DNA from: an uncultured Lachnospiraceae bacterium
Lineage (GTDB): Bacteria; Bacillota; Clostridia; Lachnospirales; Lachnospiraceae
Direction of reading: 5' to 3'
DNA: 64,000 nucleotides
Assembly: GCA_910587305.1 (NCBI GenBank)
Contig: CAJUKV010000003.1
Coordinates: forward strand, 72,822 to 136,821
The notes beneath the pieces were generated by a model. That model saw nothing but the letters and a program-made list of their open reading frames with translations, had not been told where the DNA came from and searched no databases. This document shows, one piece after another, positions 1 through 8,287 of this stretch. The position numbers and the translations under genes are program-made. Each line of letters starts with the position of its first letter. The stretch's first letter is position 1.

Positions 1-542
1 GATAAAACTTTTCGCATCAGCACATTGATAACCTCCAGCATAAAAAGCACCGGAACAAACCATGCGGGGAAATTGTACATAAACTGATGCCCGTCCAAAA
101 AAGGAGATAAAAACAAGGTCCGAAAGGATATGGGTTCCCCGATGGAAAATCCCACCCCGTGCAAAATATGCGTCAGTATACCGTAAAAAAGATTCCACAA
201 AAAATAAGGCAGCAAAAGAGTCCTGCATTTCCTCAGCAAATAACTGCCAATTCTCTCTTCCGCCTCTCTTTTATAAAAATATCCCGAAACAAATAAAAAA
301 ATAAACACATGAAAGGAATAATAAGGAAACAGTCCGCCTATGTCAAAAAGATTGTACCCCAGATGCCCCGCTACCACCAAAATAATCCCAATTGCGGACA
401 AAATTCGAAACTCCTTATTTTCAAGAAAATTATTTTCTCGAAAATTGTTTTCTTGAAAAAATTCCCCCCGGAAATTATTTCCCTGAAAATTTTTCTCAGG
501 AGAATGATTCTCCCCGGATCTTCTCTCCCTGAAACCAGTCAT
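1..542 (-). CDS. Acyltransferase family 3 membrane protein, C-terminal part outside window
   Basis: The reverse strand is open from an ATG at 542 to the window edge, so about 180 residues are visible. After a hydrophilic start of about 45 residues the protein reads RILSAIGIILVVAGHLG, then FHVFIFLFVSGYFYKR and LLLPYFLWNLFYG. This is the usual start of acyltransferase 3 proteins (PF01757): a first membrane helix ending in the catalytic-type GH, then the F.SG.F and R..RLLLPY segments. Such proteins O-acetylate surface sugars or peptidoglycan. The start is supported by GGGAGGAG nine bases upstream. The hydrophilic N-terminus is unusual: it is encoded by six 15-bp palindromic repeats giving a pentapeptide close to R-E-N-N-F. 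The substrate cannot be inferred. Confidence 0.85.
   Translation of the reverse strand, partial: MTGFRERRSGENHSPEKNFQGNNFRGEFFQENNFRENNFLENKEFRILSAIGIILVVAGHLGYNLFDIGGLFPYYSFHVFIFLFVSGYFYKREAEERIGSYLLRKCRTLLLPYFLWNLFYGILTHILHGVGFSIGEPISFRTLFLSPFLDGHQFMYNFPAWFVPVLFMLEVINVLMRKVL
425..513 (-). repeat. Six 15-bp palindromic tandem repeats inside the acyltransferase gene
   Basis: Units begin about every 15 bp (425, 440, 455, 470, 485, 499). Most are themselves palindromes, for example GAAAATTATTTTC, GGAAATTATTTCC and GGAGAATGATTCTCC. On the reverse strand they encode a pentapeptide repeat of the form [QRL]-[EG]-N-N-F near the N-terminus of the acyltransferase. The period is a multiple of three, so copy-number change would alter protein length but not frame. 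Confidence 0.85.
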
Positions 543-766
543 AGCGTCTCCTCCCTCTCTCCGCCCCACATAAAATTGCTGTCAGCCTACTAATTTATAT
601 GAGTTTATTTCACAGTACTTTAGGCTTCCTTTCATAAAACCGCCCAAAACATACTTCTGAACAAAAATTTGTATAAATTACGACAGTTTTTAGGAAAAGT
701 ATACCGTATAACATAAACTAAAACAAGATAAACAAGCATCAAATGGTTTCTATCCGGTAAATAAAA

Positions 767-775
767 TGTTATAAT
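767..775 (+). promoter_or_regulatory. Extended -10 promoter of the toxin-antitoxin pair
   Basis: TGTTATAAT is a perfect -10 hexamer with the TGN extension, 46 bp before the antitoxin start. No good -35 lies 16-18 bp upstream, which is tolerated by extended -10 promoters. The rest of 543-821 holds only AT-rich sequence and no gene. Confidence 0.55.
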
Positions 776-821
776 ATAGATAAGACCGGAAAATGTAATT
801 ATTTCAGAAGGGAGCGGTACG

Positions 822-1082
822 ATGACAACCTTAGAAACTACCATTTCTATGATGGAAAAATTGCCGGAAGCTGACCTGTTAAAAATACAGAATTTGATTA
901 AAAAGCTTTTTTACCAGCACGAATATGAATCAGCTGATTTCGCGGTGGGTCAGGCATTAAAGCCTATGTCAAAAGAGGATTTCATGGAAGATATTATGGC
1001 TGCGGAAAACGATATTGCAGCCGGCAGATATAGAAACGCGAATGAGGTGTTCGATGAACTGGAACGCAGATATGGATTTTAA
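822..1082 (+). CDS. RelB/Phd-like antitoxin of a type II toxin-antitoxin pair
   Basis: This 86-residue protein starts at an ATG preceded by GAAGGGAG. Its N-terminal half is a predicted helical region (TTLETTISMMEKLPEADLLK), and its acidic C-terminal half contains MSKEDFMEDIMAAENDIAAG and ends ELERRYGF. This resembles antitoxins that pair with ParE/RelE toxins. The stop overlaps the start of the downstream toxin gene by eleven bases, the normal translational coupling of such modules. It probably binds and neutralises the toxin and represses the operon. The exact antitoxin family is not certain. Confidence 0.75.
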   Translation: MTTLETTISMMEKLPEADLLKIQNLIKKLFYQHEYESADFAVGQALKPMSKEDFMEDIMAAENDIAAGRYRNANEVFDELERRYGF

Positions 1083-1386
1083 AGTCGTACTAACGAACAG
1101 GGCGGAAATACAGGCACAAAAAATTCTCGACTATATTGTTTATGAACTGAAAAATGTACAGGCTGCTTTAAGCGTTGAACAGGACATGAAAGATACCGTT
1201 GCAAGGCTTTCCTATATGGCGGGCAGCCTGAAACTATGTGATGACGCCAATTTACGCGCTTTAGGATACCGGACTATTCATTTTATACGGCACAAATATT
1301 TTATGATATATAAAATTGTTGATAACTGCGCATACGTTACCGGAATTTACCACGACTTGCAGGATTATGAGAACATTCTGCAATAA
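1072..1386 (+). CDS. ParE/RelE-family toxin
   Basis: This 104-residue protein starts at the ATG at 1072, inside the last codons of the antitoxin. A longer in-frame start at 1015 exists but would run through the antitoxin and lacks a ribosome site. The sequence MDFKVVLTNRAEIQAQKILDYI opens with the beta strand and two helices of the RelE/ParE fold. It ends with the typical strand pair RALGYRTIHFIRHKYFMIYK and IYHDLQDYENIL; R, Y and H residues there match ParE-type toxins that read VVRIIHGRRDY or similar. ParE members poison gyrase and RelE members cut mRNA on the ribosome; which applies here cannot be decided from sequence alone. Confidence 0.8.
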   Translation: MDFKVVLTNRAEIQAQKILDYIVYELKNVQAALSVEQDMKDTVARLSYMAGSLKLCDDANLRALGYRTIHFIRHKYFMIYKIVDNCAYVTGIYHDLQDYENILQ

Positions 1387-1447
1387 CATTTTGACAATAG
1401 TCTTTACCCATATCTTCACAAACAGAACCCTCACTGGCAAAAAAGCA

Positions 1448-1476
1448 TTGTACAATAAAAGCAAAAAATTTATAAT
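1448..1476 (+). promoter_or_regulatory. Promoter placed so that the next transcript may be leaderless
   Basis: TTGTAC, a 17-bp spacer and a perfect TATAAT end at 1476. The expected transcription start, about seven bases on, coincides with the ATG at 1483. No Shine-Dalgarno sequence precedes that ATG. Confidence 0.5.
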
Positions 1477-1482
1477 AGCAAT

Positions 1483-2580
1483 ATGAACACGAAACATAAA
1501 AATCCACAAGACAGTCAAAAACAGAACGATTTTCCTATCACGAAATTTTTTCGGGCAAAAAAGGGCTTATTTCTTTTGCTTACCATATGCATTTGTACCG
1601 TTTTTTTAATGGCCTGCGGTCATTCCCGTCCGGCCAGGGCTCCCGGCTACACCCCCCTTAATTATTTGCTGAAATCAAGCCCTATTGCCTTTGACCGTTC
1701 TGCTTTAAATCAGATACCAAATAATCCCTTCCCTTCCTTAAGCGTGCCAACTTATATTACGAAGGTGGAGGATACTTATTTTATTGTAGACTGCTACAAC
1801 AATCAGGTTATTTATCATGACAACTTAAGCGATCCCCTTTACCGGTGGCAGGTTATGACAAACGATATTTCCATGGGGCACACCTTAGCCAGCGACGGGG
1901 AAGTTTATCTGATTGACGATACGGAAAACAACCGCATTCTGATAATGGAAAAGGACAAGAATGTAAACGGGCAAACCGTTTTTGTCCCCACCCAGGAATT
2001 TTTGAACATTGGCAACAGGCCCCATTATATCATTTATGATGAATACACCGATACTTTTTATGCCTGGAGTTCCCAGAGCGGGGAAATGTTCCTCTTGCGC
2101 CATGCCAAAGGCGACCCCAGGGTATACCTGACGGACGTGCGTTCCATCCCTTCCCTTGCAGGTATTTATGTCCGCTCCTTCACCATCATAGACGACCGGA
2201 TTTATTTTGTATCCGGCAATTCCAGTATCATCGAAGCGGATCTTTACACCTTTGAAATTCAAAAAGAATATCCGGTTTTGCCGGAGATGGCCGGAATGAT
2301 ACAGCTTACAAGGATTGAGGATTATTATTATATCACCATATCCACCGATATAACCGGTAATCAGGATTATGCTACCATGCTTCGTGTTCGGAATTTGGAG
2401 GATCTCTCCGACGGAAAATATGAGGATGTATACCACAATTTTATCGGCGGCGGCACGCCTTATTACATTACTCCCATTGAGGATAAGTGGTATCTCACCG
2501 AGCATCGCATTCCGGGGCACTCCATCTGGAGCTTTCAGGTGGAAGATAATACCATTACGAATGTGACGCCCATTTATTAA
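1483..2580 (+). CDS. Putative beta-propeller lipoprotein of unknown function
   Basis: This 365-residue protein has a charged N-terminus of about 28 residues, a hydrophobic segment (LFLLLTICICTVFLMAC) and a lipobox-like FLMAC with Cys near residue 45, so it is probably a surface lipoprotein. The body has recurring strand-like units (YFIVDCYNNQVIYHD, VYLIDDTENNRILIMEK, YAWSSQSGEMFLLRH, RIYFVSGNSSIIEADL) that look like blades of an NHL/YVTN-type propeller. It has no recognisable enzyme motif. It lies upstream of the glycosyltransferase at 2738, separated by 157 bp, and could form a surface polysaccharide unit with it, but that is inference. Confidence 0.7.
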   Translation: MNTKHKNPQDSQKQNDFPITKFFRAKKGLFLLLTICICTVFLMACGHSRPARAPGYTPLNYLLKSSPIAFDRSALNQIPNNPFPSLSVPTYITKVEDTYFIVDCYNNQVIYHDNLSDPLYRWQVMTNDISMGHTLASDGEVYLIDDTENNRILIMEKDKNVNGQTVFVPTQEFLNIGNRPHYIIYDEYTDTFYAWSSQSGEMFLLRHAKGDPRVYLTDVRSIPSLAGIYVRSFTIIDDRIYFVSGNSSIIEADLYTFEIQKEYPVLPEMAGMIQLTRIEDYYYITISTDITGNQDYATMLRVRNLEDLSDGKYEDVYHNFIGGGTPYYITPIEDKWYLTEHRIPGHSIWSFQVEDNTITNVTPIY

Positions 2581-2737
2581 CGCTATTGAAAATCGTCCGG
2601 TGCTTTCATGGTAACGTGCAGAGTCCGGTTAAAATTTAAAATGTTTCTGTTTAGAATTTCTCTGTTTCTGTCCCTGCTGTAAACGCGCCGCCTGTTGAAC
2701 AATTGTCTTTGTATAAAAATATGGAAAGGACCTGCAA

Positions 2738-4330
2738 ATGAAAAAACATCCTTTTGACTCTCTCATAAATGATAGTGCGGAAAAGAAGACCGGCCTGTGT
2801 GTCTTTTTGACTGTTCTGGTATTCTGTATTGCAACCGCCATAGCCCAGGGCACCGGCTTTTTTTACACGCCCCATTACACAAAGGTGTTGGTTTTAACCT
2901 GCCTTTTTGTGGCTTATACGGGACTTTTGTTTTATCTGAAATTATCCGATCGTCTAAACGAGGATGGTATCGTTTATATGATTATCCTTTTGGGGGTTCT
3001 TCTAAGGTGCGGTTACGTACTTTTATCGGGCCTTTATGACCGGCAGCATGATGCGGGCGCTTACACCGGCATGGGAACCGAATTTGTCAATCCGGGTCAT
3101 ATCGGTTATATTGAATATATATACAAATTTCACAAGCTACCGGATTTGAATCCTTACGAGCTGTTCGCCTACTATCATCCCCCGCTGCACCACATTATTT
3201 CTTTTCTCTGGCTGCAGCTCAACATTCTGCTGGGGGTGGCGGAGGATCTTGCTTTTGAAAATCTGCAAATCCTTCCTCTTTTCTATTCCTGCCTCTGCAT
3301 GGTAGTTACCTGGAAAATACTTAAGGTTCTTGAGATAGAAGAAAAAGGGCTTTACATCGGGCTTGCTTTTATGGCCTTCCATCCCGCCACTATCGTGATG
3401 GCAGGAAGCGTCAACAATGATATGCTGACCATATTATTTATGTGTCTCACCATACTGGAATCTCTGAAATGGATTCAAAACAAAAATCTCTCCGGGCTGG
3501 TGAAGCTGGCTCTTTGCATCGGTTTTGGCATGATTACCAAGCTCAACTCCGCGGTTCTTGCCATTCCCCTCGCCATTATTTTTCTGATGCACTTTATTTC
3601 CGTTATCCGTTTAAGAAAAAAGAGCCATCTTTTTACATGGCTGAAAAATTACTGTATTTTTGCCGTCATTGTCGCCCCTATAGGCTTATGCTGGATTGTG
3701 CGGAATCTGATACGCTTTGGGGAAAAACCCGGCGTGCCTGTTCCGGGGGAAACCTCGCCCATGTACACCGCCCTTTACAGCCTCTGGGAACGGCTTGGCA
3801 TTCCGGCCTTTTCCGACTGGAATTTTGCTTTCCCCTTCCACCCAATCAGTGCAAGGGCCTGCAACAACACCTGGGTCATTATGTTTCATACCTCTTTATT
3901 TGCAGAAGAATATCCTGCCAACTTATCCGATGTGCTTTTGATTTTATGTCAGATTACTTTTGTGCTGGCGGTCGTTTTTGGCGTTATCACCGCCTTTTTG
4001 CTGGTGGCGGTTTCTTTCCATAAAAATACCGGCCGGGAAAATTCCATTTTCCTTTTGACCGGTTATATCGTTATGTTGATTTCCTTTGCCGCCTTTGTGA
4101 TTATTTATCCTTACACCTGCAGCAGCGATTTCCGCTATGTGGCAATCTGTCTGGTTTATGTTTCCATTGCTCTTGGGTTAGGCAATAAATACTACCTGCC
4201 CCCCGTATATGAACGGGAGGACGGCGTCTTGGCAAAGGTGAAATCCGTTTCCATGCACATCATCAACTGGGGGATTCTCATGATCCTTGCTTTCAGCACG
4301 GTTATTTATGCTTTTTGGGAACGTTGGTAG
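2738..4330 (+). CDS. GT-C fold (PMT/ArnT-like) membrane glycosyltransferase
   Basis: This 530-residue protein has about eleven to twelve hydrophobic segments. In the first large outer loop it carries a GT-C catalytic-type Asp in LYDRQHDAGAY, followed by AYYHPPLHHIISF, the signature Tyr-His-Pro-Pro-Leu motif of the dolichyl-/polyprenyl-phosphate mannosyltransferase clan (PMT_2/ArnT). VNNDMLTILFMCL and KLNSAVLAIPLA match later PMT_2 segments. It presumably moves a sugar from a polyprenyl-phosphate carrier to an exported acceptor at the outer face of the membrane. The ATG is preceded by GGAAAGGACC. Its last 29 bp overlap the 3' end of the convergent gene at 4302. The acceptor is unknown. Confidence 0.8.
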   Translation: MKKHPFDSLINDSAEKKTGLCVFLTVLVFCIATAIAQGTGFFYTPHYTKVLVLTCLFVAYTGLLFYLKLSDRLNEDGIVYMIILLGVLLRCGYVLLSGLYDRQHDAGAYTGMGTEFVNPGHIGYIEYIYKFHKLPDLNPYELFAYYHPPLHHIISFLWLQLNILLGVAEDLAFENLQILPLFYSCLCMVVTWKILKVLEIEEKGLYIGLAFMAFHPATIVMAGSVNNDMLTILFMCLTILESLKWIQNKNLSGLVKLALCIGFGMITKLNSAVLAIPLAIIFLMHFISVIRLRKKSHLFTWLKNYCIFAVIVAPIGLCWIVRNLIRFGEKPGVPVPGETSPMYTALYSLWERLGIPAFSDWNFAFPFHPISARACNNTWVIMFHTSLFAEEYPANLSDVLLILCQITFVLAVVFGVITAFLLVAVSFHKNTGRENSIFLLTGYIVMLISFAAFVIIYPYTCSSDFRYVAICLVYVSIALGLGNKYYLPPVYEREDGVLAKVKSVSMHIINWGILMILAFSTVIYAFWERW

Positions 4331-7133
4331 CCGCTTCTTTCAGCAGCTCTTTTTCCCGGAACCGCTCGATTTCCTGTTTTGCCTGGGGAGGCAGCGCTCC
4401 TGCAAAGGAATTTTTTTCCGCCGGATGGCTGCTTTGAAAATCCTGCAGTGCCTGGCTTGCGGCACGCTCCATTTCCACCTTAAGCTCTCTTGAGGAAATC
4501 AGCTTACAGCCCTCCCCTACGATGATAATCTGTTCAAGTCCGTCCGATGTGGCCACGGTCACATCATACTTTTTACTGTTTTCATGGGCAAATCTTTCAA
4601 TGTACTGGTCGGCTGTCTCCGCTTCCTTTGTGTATACCACGTGAATATTATGGTAGTCCAGAGCTTCCGTGGGATGGCCTGCCAGACGATATGCGTCAAA
4701 AACCGCGATTAAATTACATCCTCTTACCGCCTGATAATTGCAAAGAAGGTCAAGCAGCGCTCCTCTGGCGCCGTCTAAGCTTTTATCCGCCAGCTCTTTG
4801 AGTTCCTCCCATGCAAAAATCACGTTGTAGCCGTCCACCAGCAAATATTCTTCCCGTTTAGGGGCCGCTTCATAAACTCTCGTCCGGGGCGGCAGTAAAT
4901 CATCCGTTCTCTCCCGGCTCCGTTTCCACCCGGCTTTTGTTTCCGTCCTGTTTCCCTTTTTGTTGGCATGAAAAGTGCGGTTTAAAATCTCCTCAATTTC
5001 TTCCTGTCCCATACTGACAGGCCCCTGCCCTTTTCCGTCCCCTCTTTCTTTGGCGCGCGCTCCGCCATTTATTCCAAGGTTCCCCCTCTTTGCCATGTTT
5101 TCCAAATACCTGCCGTCGATTCCATCCTCTCCCCACAGGCTTTCCGCTTCGTTTTTCGTTTTCTCTTTGTTCTTAAGGCAGCTTTCAAGATGCATGTATT
5201 TCGGCACCTGATCCCACTCCACCAAAAAGCCCGCCCCATGGGCGCAGAACACGGAGCCTGAGGGATTGGCCGTATCCCGCATTGGGTCGTAATCCGCCGC
5301 CTCCAAAACTTCCTCCGTATTATGACAGGGATAATATCCTTTCATGCTGCAGGAAAGGCGGCCTTCCCCTCTGGTATAAGCGGCCACCTCCGCCTGATAG
5401 CCCTGCAAAAGAGCCATCGGCCCCACGCCTTTTAAAATATTCATGCCCCGGGCGTCCTGCTCATGGGTAAAGCTGCTCTGCATCTTATTCAGGTCAGACA
5501 TGGCGCGTCCCACCGCTTTCCGGGGCACTTCCAGCTTATATTCATAATAAGGCTCCAACAACACACTTTTTGCCTGCATCAATCCCTGGCGAATAGCGCG
5601 GTAAACCGCCTGCCTGAAATCTCCCCCTTCCGTGTGCTTTTGGTGAGCGCGTCCCGCTTTTAAGGTAATCTTCATATCCGTAATAGGCGCTCCCATCAAA
5701 ACCCCCACATGTTCTTTTTCCTCTATGTGGGTCAGTATCAGCCTCTGCCAGTTTAAATCCAGCGCATCCTCGCTTACGTCCGTCCCTGTGCGTATGCCGC
5801 TGCCCGGCTCCCCCGGCTCCATCAAAAGGTGCACTTCCGCATAATGGCGCAAGGGCTCAAAATGTCCTACGCCCTCCACCGTACCGGCAATCGTCTCCTT
5901 ATATACGATACTTCCCGCACCAAAGTCCACAGGGATGCCGAACCTCTCCTCAATCAGTCTTTTATAAACCTCAATCTGAACCTGGCCCATGACCTGCGCC
6001 TTGATTTCCCTGTTGTTCTCATCCCATATGATATGAAGCTGGGGTTCCTCCTCCTCTAACTGCTTTAACCTGGGAAGCATCTGCGCCGCGTCGCAGCCTT
6101 CCGGAAGCCCGATTCCATAGCTAAGGACAGGCGATAATTCAGGGTAAACAGGCTCCTTACAAAATCCCAGTCCGTCCCCGGCCCGCGTCTTCGTAAGTCC
6201 GGTAACCGCGCAGATACCGCCTGCGCTTACCTCTCCGGCTGTCTCAAACTTTTCTCCGCTGTAGATTCGGATTTGATTGACCTTTTCCTCCCACCTTCCG
6301 TTCTCCGCCACAGTCCTGCCGGCGCCGGTCAGGGTCTCCTTTGCCTTAAGGCTTCCCCCCACAATCTTCATGTGGGTGAGGCGGTTTCCCTGCTCATCCC
6401 GTGAAATCTTAAACACCCTTGCGCCGAACTCCTTTGGATATTCCTTTTCCATGGTATAGGCGTCCAGCCCGTTCAGAAGCTCCTCCACCCCAAAAAGCTT
6501 AAGGGCGGAACCAAAAAAGCAGGGAAAGAGTTTTCTTTCCCCTGCAAGTTTTTGTATGGTCTTTTTCCCTATCTTTCCGGTTTCCAGAAATTCGTTTAAG
6601 GCGTCCTCCTCGCATACGGCAATATTCTCATAAAATTCCTCTTCCGAAAGCAGATTGTCCTTTTCCGAAAAGTCCACACAATATTCGCTTAACTGCTCCC
6701 TCAGATTTGCCATAATCGACGCCTTATCCGTATCCGGCTGATCCATCTTATTGACAAACACAAAAACCGGTATCTGATAATGCCTGAGCAGCCGCCATAA
6801 AGTGAGGGTATGGGCCTGCACCCCGTCGCTGCCGCTGATTACAAGGACGGCTCCGTCCATCACCTGCAGCGTCCGCTCCATCTCCGCGGAAAAATCCACG
6901 TGGCCCGGCGTGTCCAAAAGGGTAATATGGGTATCCCCCGCCTTTAGATACGCCTGCTTGGAAAAAATGGTGATTCCCCTTTCCCTTTCCTGCCCGTAGG
7001 TATCCAGAAAAGTGTCCCTCTTATCCACCCTTCCAAGCCTGCGGATGCTGCCGCTTAAATAAAGCATCCCCTCTGATAAAGTTGTTTTTCCCGCATCAAC
7101 ATGGGCCAGTATTCCTATCACCAGATGCTTCAT
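4302..7133 (-). CDS. TetM/EF-G-like translation GTPase fused to a YacP/Rae1-like NYN nuclease
   Basis: This 943-residue protein has two parts. Residues 1-645 are a ribosomal-protection-type GTPase: G1 AHVDAGKTT at 10-18, switch II DTPGHVD at 74-80, NKMD at 128-131, then domain II, domain III (GQVQIEVYKRL) and the EF-G domain IV/V region ending near GYYPCH. A charged, low-complexity linker (about 650-760) joins a NYN domain at 762-890: LLVDGYN (Asp 767), VFDAYR (Asp 813), TKEAETADQYIE (838-846) and VATSDGLEQ (Asp 864). These match YacP, known in Bacillus as Rae1, a nuclease that cuts mRNA in the ribosomal A site. TetM-type proteins bind the same site, so a ribosome-targeted mRNA-cleaving factor is a reasonable inference. 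Normal TetO/TetM proteins are about 640 residues; this need not confer tetracycline resistance. The start has GGAGG, inside a dispersed hairpin repeat. Confidence 0.88.
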   Translation of the reverse strand: MKHLVIGILAHVDAGKTTLSEGMLYLSGSIRRLGRVDKRDTFLDTYGQERERGITIFSKQAYLKAGDTHITLLDTPGHVDFSAEMERTLQVMDGAVLVISGSDGVQAHTLTLWRLLRHYQIPVFVFVNKMDQPDTDKASIMANLREQLSEYCVDFSEKDNLLSEEEFYENIAVCEEDALNEFLETGKIGKKTIQKLAGERKLFPCFFGSALKLFGVEELLNGLDAYTMEKEYPKEFGARVFKISRDEQGNRLTHMKIVGGSLKAKETLTGAGRTVAENGRWEEKVNQIRIYSGEKFETAGEVSAGGICAVTGLTKTRAGDGLGFCKEPVYPELSPVLSYGIGLPEGCDAAQMLPRLKQLEEEEPQLHIIWDENNREIKAQVMGQVQIEVYKRLIEERFGIPVDFGAGSIVYKETIAGTVEGVGHFEPLRHYAEVHLLMEPGEPGSGIRTGTDVSEDALDLNWQRLILTHIEEKEHVGVLMGAPITDMKITLKAGRAHQKHTEGGDFRQAVYRAIRQGLMQAKSVLLEPYYEYKLEVPRKAVGRAMSDLNKMQSSFTHEQDARGMNILKGVGPMALLQGYQAEVAAYTRGEGRLSCSMKGYYPCHNTEEVLEAADYDPMRDTANPSGSVFCAHGAGFLVEWDQVPKYMHLESCLKNKEKTKNEAESLWGEDGIDGRYLENMAKRGNLGINGGARAKERGDGKGQGPVSMGQEEIEEILNRTFHANKKGNRTETKAGWKRSRERTDDLLPPRTRVYEAAPKREEYLLVDGYNVIFAWEELKELADKSLDGARGALLDLLCNYQAVRGCNLIAVFDAYRLAGHPTEALDYHNIHVVYTKEAETADQYIERFAHENSKKYDVTVATSDGLEQIIIVGEGCKLISSRELKVEMERAASQALQDFQSSHPAEKNSFAGALPPQAKQEIERFREKELLKEAATNVPKKHK

Positions 7134-7140
7134 TTACACA

Positions 7141-7212
7141 CCTCCTGCATACCGCAAGCTACACGTGCGATACTGCCATCGATAAAGAGTTTGGACGTTT
7201 ACTTTCAAACTT
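7141..7212 (-). repeat. Double-hairpin repeat carrying the ribosome site of the GTPase-NYN gene
   Basis: Read on the reverse strand this is hairpin AGTTTGAAAG...TCCAAACT, a spacer, hairpin GTATCGC...GCTTGCGGTAT, then GCAGGAGGTGTG just before the ATG at 7133. It is a diverged copy of the perfect 75-bp pair at 46472-46546 and 53827-53901. The position of the ribosome site relative to the second hairpin is the same in all copies. Confidence 0.75.
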
Positions 7213-7240
7213 CCCGACATGCCGCTTTGCGGCACAAACA

Positions 7241-7294
7241 AAGTGTGAATGTTCTAAGGCGTCGTTTTCTGACGCCTTAGAACTTCTCTTTACA
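7241..7294. repeat. Dispersed stem-loop with GTTCTAAGGCGTC arms
   Basis: GTTCTAAGGCGTC and GACGCCTTAGAAC form a 13-bp stem at 7250-7282, enclosed by AGTGTGAA and TTTACACTT. Close relatives occur at 21131-21193 and 35190-35215. The neighbouring ATGCCGCTTTGCGGCA palindrome (about 7218-7233) also recurs beside the 35.1 kb copy. Confidence 0.7.
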
Positions 7295-7332
7295 CTTCTA
7301 CCCTGCCTTCGCTTATTTTAAACGGTCTGCGC

Positions 7333-7354
7333 AGTCAAAGACCCCGCAGCAAGC
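7333..7354. repeat. Short repeat motif AGTCAAAGACCCCGC
   Basis: A 22-bp motif directly beyond the 3' end of the ROK gene. Near-identical copies lie at 11253-11274 (inside the MITE-like element) and 17000-17021 (just after the DUF3892 stop codon). Confidence 0.6.
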
Positions 7355-7356
7355 GT

Positions 7357-8232
7357 TTACTCACCCCGGAGCGCTCTGCGTCCCAGCTCAAGGCATCCCA
7401 TAATTCCCTGATTATCCTGCAGGCTTGCAGGAACGATATAGTTTTCTATATGTTCAAGTTCTTCCGTCTGAATATAGCCGTTTAAAAGCTCCTTCACATA
7501 GCCGCGGATTTTCGGGAAAAGCTGTTCCTGATGCATAACGCCTCCCCCCAAAATGATCATTTCCGGGGAAACCGTCAGGATATATCCCACAAGGGCCTGT
7601 GCGATATAATAGCTCTCCAAATCCCACACTTCCTCCCTGTCCTTAAGCTCTATTGCCTTCTTCCCCCAGCGTTCCTCTATGGCCGGCCCTGCGGCAAGTC
7701 CCTCCAGGCAGCTTTTATGATAAGGGCATTTCCCCTGGTAAGTGTCGTCGGAACGTTTTTGAATCAGCACGTGGCCCGCTTCCGGATGCAGCATTCCGTG
7801 AATCAGATTTCCTTCCGCGAAAATTCCTGCCCCCACTCCGGTTCCTATGGTAATATAAATCACACTCTTTTTCCCCTTTGCCTGTCCAAAGGTAACCTCT
7901 CCGAGGGCGGAGCCGTTCACATCGGTGTCAAATCCCACAGGGCATCCGAGAGCCTCCTCAAAGGCCCCTACAATATTGTAATTTCTCCATGCCAGCTTGG
8001 GCGTGCTTGTGATATGCCCATAAGTGGCGGAAGACTTGTCCGGATCAATGGGCCCGAAGCAGCCGATTCCCAGCGCCTCTATCTCCGCCTTCTTAAAATA
8101 GGCGAGCATCTCCGGCACCGTTTCCTCCGGCGTCCTTGTGGGAATGGAAATCTGGTCAAAAATCTTTCCCGTCTCGTCTCCCACCGCGCATACCATTTTT
8201 GTTCCCCCTGCTTCCAATGCTCCTAGTCTCAT
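7357..8232 (-). CDS. ROK-family sugar kinase, fructokinase type
   Basis: This 291-residue protein starts at the ATG at 8232, which has a perfect AAAGGAGGATAC; a longer frame to 8367 is not supported. It begins MRLGALEAGGTKMVCAVG, the ROK phosphate-binding loop, continues LGIGCFGPID and TDVNGSALGE (catalytic Asp region) and ITIGTGVGAGI. The zinc site HPEAGH followed by CPYHKSCLEGLAAGPA is typical of ScrK/YdhR fructokinases. It would phosphorylate a hexose, probably fructose, with ATP in the cytoplasm. It sits 55 bp downstream of the histidine phosphatase and is probably cotranscribed. Confidence 0.9.
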   Translation of the reverse strand: MRLGALEAGGTKMVCAVGDETGKIFDQISIPTRTPEETVPEMLAYFKKAEIEALGIGCFGPIDPDKSSATYGHITSTPKLAWRNYNIVGAFEEALGCPVGFDTDVNGSALGEVTFGQAKGKKSVIYITIGTGVGAGIFAEGNLIHGMLHPEAGHVLIQKRSDDTYQGKCPYHKSCLEGLAAGPAIEERWGKKAIELKDREEVWDLESYYIAQALVGYILTVSPEMIILGGGVMHQEQLFPKIRGYVKELLNGYIQTEELEHIENYIVPASLQDNQGIMGCLELGRRALRGE

Positions 8233-8287
8233 AAGTATCCTCCTTTTATCCTTTATTTTCATGACCTCATACAGGTTTTCCGGCTCT

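Noticed and set aside
4302..7133. Plain tetracycline resistance gene call for the GTPase
   Set aside because: The protein has the general fold but is about 300 residues longer, with a NYN domain in place of the usual end; resistance cannot be claimed from sequence.
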